NCBI GenBank assembly: GCA_016716425.1
Contig: JADJWJ010000006.1
Location: 62,001 to 126,000 of the forward strand
Source: Betaproteobacteria bacterium
GTDB taxonomy: Bacteria; Pseudomonadota; Gammaproteobacteria; Burkholderiales; Casimicrobiaceae
Direction: 5' to 3'
Length of the DNA stretch: 64,000 bases
The notes under the pieces were generated by a model. It had not been told where the DNA came from. It saw only the letters and a program-made list of their open reading frames with translations, and ran no database searches. The translations under genes and the position numbers were made by a program. This document shows, in pieces, positions 60,072 through 64,000 of the stretch (positions are counted from its first letter, which is position 1; each line of letters starts with the position of its first letter).

Positions 60072-62276
60072 ATGACGATCGATTCCCGCGCCACCCCTGC
60101 CGCCTTCGACGACGACCAGGACAACAACCCTTCCCCGAACCCCTCGTTCGCGAGCGTGCTCGGTGCGCGCATGAACCGGCGCACGCTGCTCAAAGGCACG
60201 TTCGGCCTCGCGGCCGGCAGCTTCTTCGGCACCAGCCTCGCCGGCTGCGGCGACGACAGCTACACGCCTGCGGCGGCGCCCGCGCCGCAACTGAAGCTCG
60301 ACTTCACGGCCGTCGCGAAGAGCCTCGCCGACACCGTCGTCGTGCCGTCCGGCTACACGGCAAGCGTGCTGTTCCGCTTGGGCGATCCGATCGCCGCCGG
60401 CGTCGCCGACTATGCGAACGACGGGTCCGAGCCGGGTGCGTCGTTCGCGTCCCGCGCGGGCGACCACCACGACGCCATCCACTACTTCGGCATGGGCTCG
60501 AACGGCGCCTGGAGTCCCGCGGCGAGCGACCGCGGCCTGCTCGTGATGAACCACGAGGCGATCACGCCGCTGTTCCTGCACGCGAAGGGGCCGACGATCG
60601 CGGGCGGCGCGCGTACCGTGAACGACGAGGTGGTGAAGGAGCTCAACGCTCACGGCGTCAGCATCGTCGAGGTGACCAAGGCCGGCAGCACGGTCGCCTA
60701 CAGCCGGGCCTCGACGTACAACCGCCGCATCACGACCAATACGGAGATGATCCTCTCGGGGCCGCTCGCGCAGGCGCCCGCGATGATCACGAAGTTCTCG
60801 CCGGACGGCTCGCGCACGCGCGGCACCGTGAACAATTGTGCGCACGGCTACACGCCATGGGGCACGTATCTCACGTGCGAGGAGAACTGGGCCGGCTACT
60901 TCCGCCGTGTCACCGCCGCCGACAATCCGCGGCGCACGGCCAGGGAGCTGACGTCGATGAGCCGCTACGGCATCGCCGGCAATGGCCGCGAGCTGTGGGC
61001 CACGGCGGTCGCGACCGATCCCGCCGACACGACGTTCGCCCGGTGGAACGCCGAGAAGCTGGGCACCTCGTCCGACGGCAGCGACGACTTCCGCAACGTC
61101 GCCAATACCTACGGCTGGGTCGTCGAGATCGACCCGTTCGCGCCCGCTTCCGCGCCGAAGAAGCGCACGGCGATGGGGCGCTTCGCCCACGAAGGAGCGT
61201 GGCCCGGACCGGTGGTGCCCGGCCGGCCGCTCGTGTTCTACAGCGGCGACGACTCGCGCAACGAGTACATCTACAAGTTCGTGTCCACCGCCAACTGGGA
61301 CCCGGCCGACGCCGGCAAGGGCCTCGCCGCCGGCGACAAGTACCTGGACAGCGGCAGGCTCTACGTCGCGAAGTTCAACGCCGACGGCACCGGCGCCTGG
61401 CTGGAGTTGCGCTTCGGCGCCAACGGCATCACCGGCGCCAACGCCGCGTACCCGTTCACGGACCAGGCCGACGTGGCGCTCAACTCGCGCCTGGCCGCCG
61501 ACGCCGCCGGCGCGACCCGGATGGACCGGCCCGAGTGGGGCGCGGTGAACCCGAAGAACGGCGAGGTCTACATGACCCTCACCAACAACAGCGCGACGCA
61601 GCGCACGCTCGCCTCGACCGACGCGCCGAACCCGCGCTTCTACAACGACCTGACCACGGCGGGCACGGCACAGCGCGGCAACCCCAACGGCCACATCATC
61701 CGGTGGGCCGAGGACGGCGGCAACGCCGCCGCCACGTCGTTCAAGTGGGACATCTTCCTGTTCGGCGCGCGCTCCACGGCCGACCCCGCGAACGTGAACG
61801 TCTCCGGGCTCACCGCCAGCAACGACTTCTCGAGCCCGGACGGGTTGTGGTTCGGCGGCAGCGGCATCCTGTGGATCCAGACCGACGACGGCGCGTACGC
61901 CGACGTCACGAACTGCATGCTGCTCGCCGCCGTGCCCGGGAGCGTGGGCGACGGCACCAGGAAGTCGATCGTGAACATCGACGGCGCCGCGACGAAAACG
62001 GTCGACACGTACGTCGGCGCGCCGTTGGGGGACGCGAAGCTTCGCCGATTCCTGGTCGGGCCGAAGGACTGCGAAATCACCGGAATCGTGGAGACCCCGG
62101 ACCGCAAGGCGATCTTCGTCAACATCCAGCATCCGGGCGAGGGGACGTCGGCGGCGAACTTCGCCGCGGGCAACTATCTCAGCAACTGGCCCGCCGGCGG
62201 CGCGGCGCGACCGCGCTCGGCGACGATCGTCATCACCCGCAACGACGGCGGCGAGATCGGCGGGAGCCTGTCCTGA
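60072..62276 (+). CDS. phoX: PhoX-type alkaline phosphatase (DUF839)
   Basis: Secreted protein of 734 residues. A twin-arginine-type signal starts at an internal Met: MNRRTLLKGTFGLAAGSFFG, ending near SLAGC, so it may also be a lipoprotein. Family motifs of PhoX/DUF839 include NHEAITPLFLH, GTYLTCEENWAGYF, GRFAHEGAWPG, RPEWGAVNPKNGEVYMTLTN and SPDGLWF. PhoX enzymes use calcium and iron to hydrolyse phosphoesters and are exported folded by Tat. About 33 residues precede the Tat motif. I found no convincing Pho box upstream. Confidence 0.9.
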   Translation: MTIDSRATPAAFDDDQDNNPSPNPSFASVLGARMNRRTLLKGTFGLAAGSFFGTSLAGCGDDSYTPAAAPAPQLKLDFTAVAKSLADTVVVPSGYTASVLFRLGDPIAAGVADYANDGSEPGASFASRAGDHHDAIHYFGMGSNGAWSPAASDRGLLVMNHEAITPLFLHAKGPTIAGGARTVNDEVVKELNAHGVSIVEVTKAGSTVAYSRASTYNRRITTNTEMILSGPLAQAPAMITKFSPDGSRTRGTVNNCAHGYTPWGTYLTCEENWAGYFRRVTAADNPRRTARELTSMSRYGIAGNGRELWATAVATDPADTTFARWNAEKLGTSSDGSDDFRNVANTYGWVVEIDPFAPASAPKKRTAMGRFAHEGAWPGPVVPGRPLVFYSGDDSRNEYIYKFVSTANWDPADAGKGLAAGDKYLDSGRLYVAKFNADGTGAWLELRFGANGITGANAAYPFTDQADVALNSRLAADAAGATRMDRPEWGAVNPKNGEVYMTLTNNSATQRTLASTDAPNPRFYNDLTTAGTAQRGNPNGHIIRWAEDGGNAAATSFKWDIFLFGARSTADPANVNVSGLTASNDFSSPDGLWFGGSGILWIQTDDGAYADVTNCMLLAAVPGSVGDGTRKSIVNIDGAATKTVDTYVGAPLGDAKLRRFLVGPKDCEITGIVETPDRKAIFVNIQHPGEGTSAANFAAGNYLSNWPAGGAARPRSATIVITRNDGGEIGGSLS

Positions 62277-62504
62277 CCGCGGGGCCGCGCGGCAGGCAGC
62301 AGGCGTCCACCGCCGCGCACCCGCGTCGAGAACTGCGCGGTTTGCCTCGCGGCTCCGCCGGGGAGGGGCGCGGTCACACCGGCGGTATGCACCGGCGACC
62401 CGGACCGCGCCGCCTTCGACCGCGTCCGTGCGCGGCGTTGGTCCGCCGCGACACGGTGGGCGGCGGCGCCTGCGACCCGCGTCGCGGCCGCGGGCGGCGC
62501 TCGC

Positions 62505-63865
62505 TCAGGGCACGACCGACTCGATCGCGAAATTCTGCTGCGACTGCTGCCAGATCAGTGTCGTGGTGCGTCCTGGCGTCGGGAAGTCCGTCGCCGTCGT
62601 GGACTTGCTCGCGCCGACGAGGAACTCGCCCGCGGGCGCGGTGACGCGGAAGCTCACCGGGGCGCCAAGGCCTGGCCGTTGACAAAAAGCTGCGCGCTGT
62701 GCGCTCCGGTGCCCAGCAGGTTCAGGTTGTTCAGGAGACCGAACCCCGTCGCCGTGTTCCACGATCCGCAGACGGGCGCGGTGTCGGCACGTCCGGAACC
62801 ATACGGGACGCGAAGCCTGGCCGCGCCGTCGAACGACACGTCGACGAATGGCCCCACGCACGACCACCCTGACGTGACGCCGACGCCGCTCTGGTAGCTC
62901 GCGGGCTGCGGATTTTCCAGCGCGGGAGGCGCGACACCCACCCAGAACGACGTCCCCGCCGCGCCGTCGGCGACACAGTGAACCGCGGCCGTGGACACGC
63001 TCAGGACCGCGCCGCCGACGGATGTGGCGATCTGGATCGTATAGGTGAACGGGTACGGTCCGAGGCCTGCGGCCCCGAACGCCGCGAAGTCCTGGATGCC
63101 CGAACCCGCCGCCGCCGCGTAGTCGGTCGGACCGGCCACCACGACCCCGTTCACGGCGTCGACGCGGGTGCTGGTGGCGCCGCCGCCGGGCGTCTTCCAG
63201 ATCGCGGTACGCAAGCCGGTGCCGATCGAGCCGCCGCTGGCGCTCGAGCACGTGGGCGCGGCGAAGGCGATGAATCCGTCGTAGTAGCTCTGCGTGGCCG
63301 GACCTCCCCCGAAGTGCACGACGAGGTTGTCGAAGCGTGCGAACGCCGACGACGAACCCCCGGCGATGCGTGCGCCGCGGATGCCGAGGCCCGACGCACA
63401 GACCTGCTGCGTGACGCCGGGCGAGGACGAGGCCGTCGCTACGAGGCTGTCGCCGGCGTCGAAGACGCGCAGCGTGCCGAAGTGCGTAGCCCCGTCGGGT
63501 CGCATGTCGATGCACACCTGCGTGGCATTGCGGGCGAGCACCACGCGGATCACCCCGTAATCCGCGTTGTTGATGTCGGACGCCGCCGGCGGCGGGCAGG
63601 TCGTGACGACGTTGGGCGCCGACCCGAAGCCTGCCGGCTGATCGGCGCTGGCATAGACATTCGTGCCGGTGCTGGCGCAGGCGGCGCCTTCGCGGGAGAA
63701 CGTGACGCCCAGCGTCGCGTAGAGCGCATCGACGATGGCGCCGTTCGGCACCGCACCGCCATTGGCGTTGGTGTCGAAATTGATCCGGACCGGAGCAGCC
63801 AGCGCGCCGCCGGCGATGGCCGCGAGGCCGATTGCCGACACACAGAGCGAGATCGATCTGTTCAT
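62505..63865 (-). CDS. Secreted beta-rich protein of unknown function, apparent frameshift near its 3' end
   Basis: The signal peptide MNRSISLCVSAIGLAAIAGG ends near LAA. The mature part is Gly/Ala/Ser/Thr-rich and beta-patterned, with paired cysteines (AACAS, TTCPP, QVCID, QQVCASG, PTCSS, VHCVA, WSCVG, PVCGS). No known catalytic motif is seen. In the first frame the protein ends at 62654 after LFVNGQALAPR (403 residues). One base missing at about 62666-62668 would change this to QAFGAPVSFRVTAPAGEF and continue in the adjacent frame to a stop at 62505, adding ~50 plausible residues. Either a recent mutation or a sequence error fits. Confidence 0.65.
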
Positions 63866-64000
63866 GATGCCGCCCCCCCCATCGACGATGGTCGGTCCCG
63901 TGCCCGGGCCCCAGGCAGTCGACGCAAAGTCTACGCTCGCGTGGAGCGCGAGTCACCCGCCGCAAGGCAGGCGCGCGCTCGCGCAGAGGGAACCGCGCTC

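Overview
The window is chromosomal DNA of a very GC-rich Betaproteobacterium, most likely Burkholderiales. The assignment rests on gene order and regulatory elements, not on a search. Supporting features are lptD beside amgK-murU, glnA-ntrBC with an interposed DUF4124 gene, the block fxsA/cutA-dsbD-tlpA-accB-accC-prmA, ahcY with an SAH riboswitch followed by a holin-like gene and metF, TctC/Bug-type transport, and REP-like hairpins typical of the group. No rRNA, tRNA, CRISPR array or intact mobile element was seen.

Layout. 1-7.8 kb: lptD (3' end cut by the window edge) diverges from amgK-murU-prlC, followed by a small glutaredoxin-like protein and exonuclease III. 7.8-11.1 kb: repeats, then an MBOAT acyltransferase plus AlgX-like pair for polysaccharide O-acetylation. 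11.1-16.1 kb: nitrogen control (ntrC, ntrB, DUF4124 protein, glnA) with a sigma-54 promoter and an NtrC site upstream of glnA. 16.3-23.2 kb: zinc-ribbon protein, prmA, accC, accB, tlpA, a dsbD reduced to its alpha domain, cutA, fxsA and lgt. 23.2-30.9 kb: ilvD, small secreted proteins, a YbaK-family deacylase, an ion permease, a universal stress protein, a TfoX-domain protein, metF and a holin-like membrane protein. 30.9-37 kb: panE, ahcY under an SAH riboswitch, a zinc-protease-like protein, a 42-residue basic protein, two chagasin-like lipoproteins and metK. 37-41 kb: tsaC/sua5, glycerate kinase and malonyl-CoA synthase (matB). 41-44.3 kb: a scrambled accessory island with two transposase fragments, a persulfide dioxygenase-rhodanese fusion, a beheaded SDR gene and a second 3' end of a matB-like gene. 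44.3-58.4 kb: a tripartite tricarboxylate-type transporter and an oxalate/formate gene set. 58.4-64 kb: tandem repeats and a large hairpin, a TauE/SafE exporter, an EVE-domain protein, a PhoX-type phosphatase and a secreted protein with an apparent frameshift.

How the genes fit together. The strongest functional module is the oxalate/formate locus. Frc exchanges CoA between formyl-CoA and oxalate, Oxc decarboxylates oxalyl-CoA, and a two-subunit NAD-linked formate dehydrogenase (NuoE-NuoF fusion plus molybdo/tungsto-subunit) oxidises the formate. A GntR/FCD regulator lies between the divergent halves, and a palindrome sits inside the overlapping divergent promoters. An ADP-forming CoA ligase overlaps or abuts frc, and the TctABC transporter follows, so an oxalate or dicarboxylate uptake role is plausible. 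A second module is the methyl cycle (metK, ahcY, metF). Two genes (ntrB and the last secreted protein) look frameshifted by one base, which could be real mutation or assembly error.
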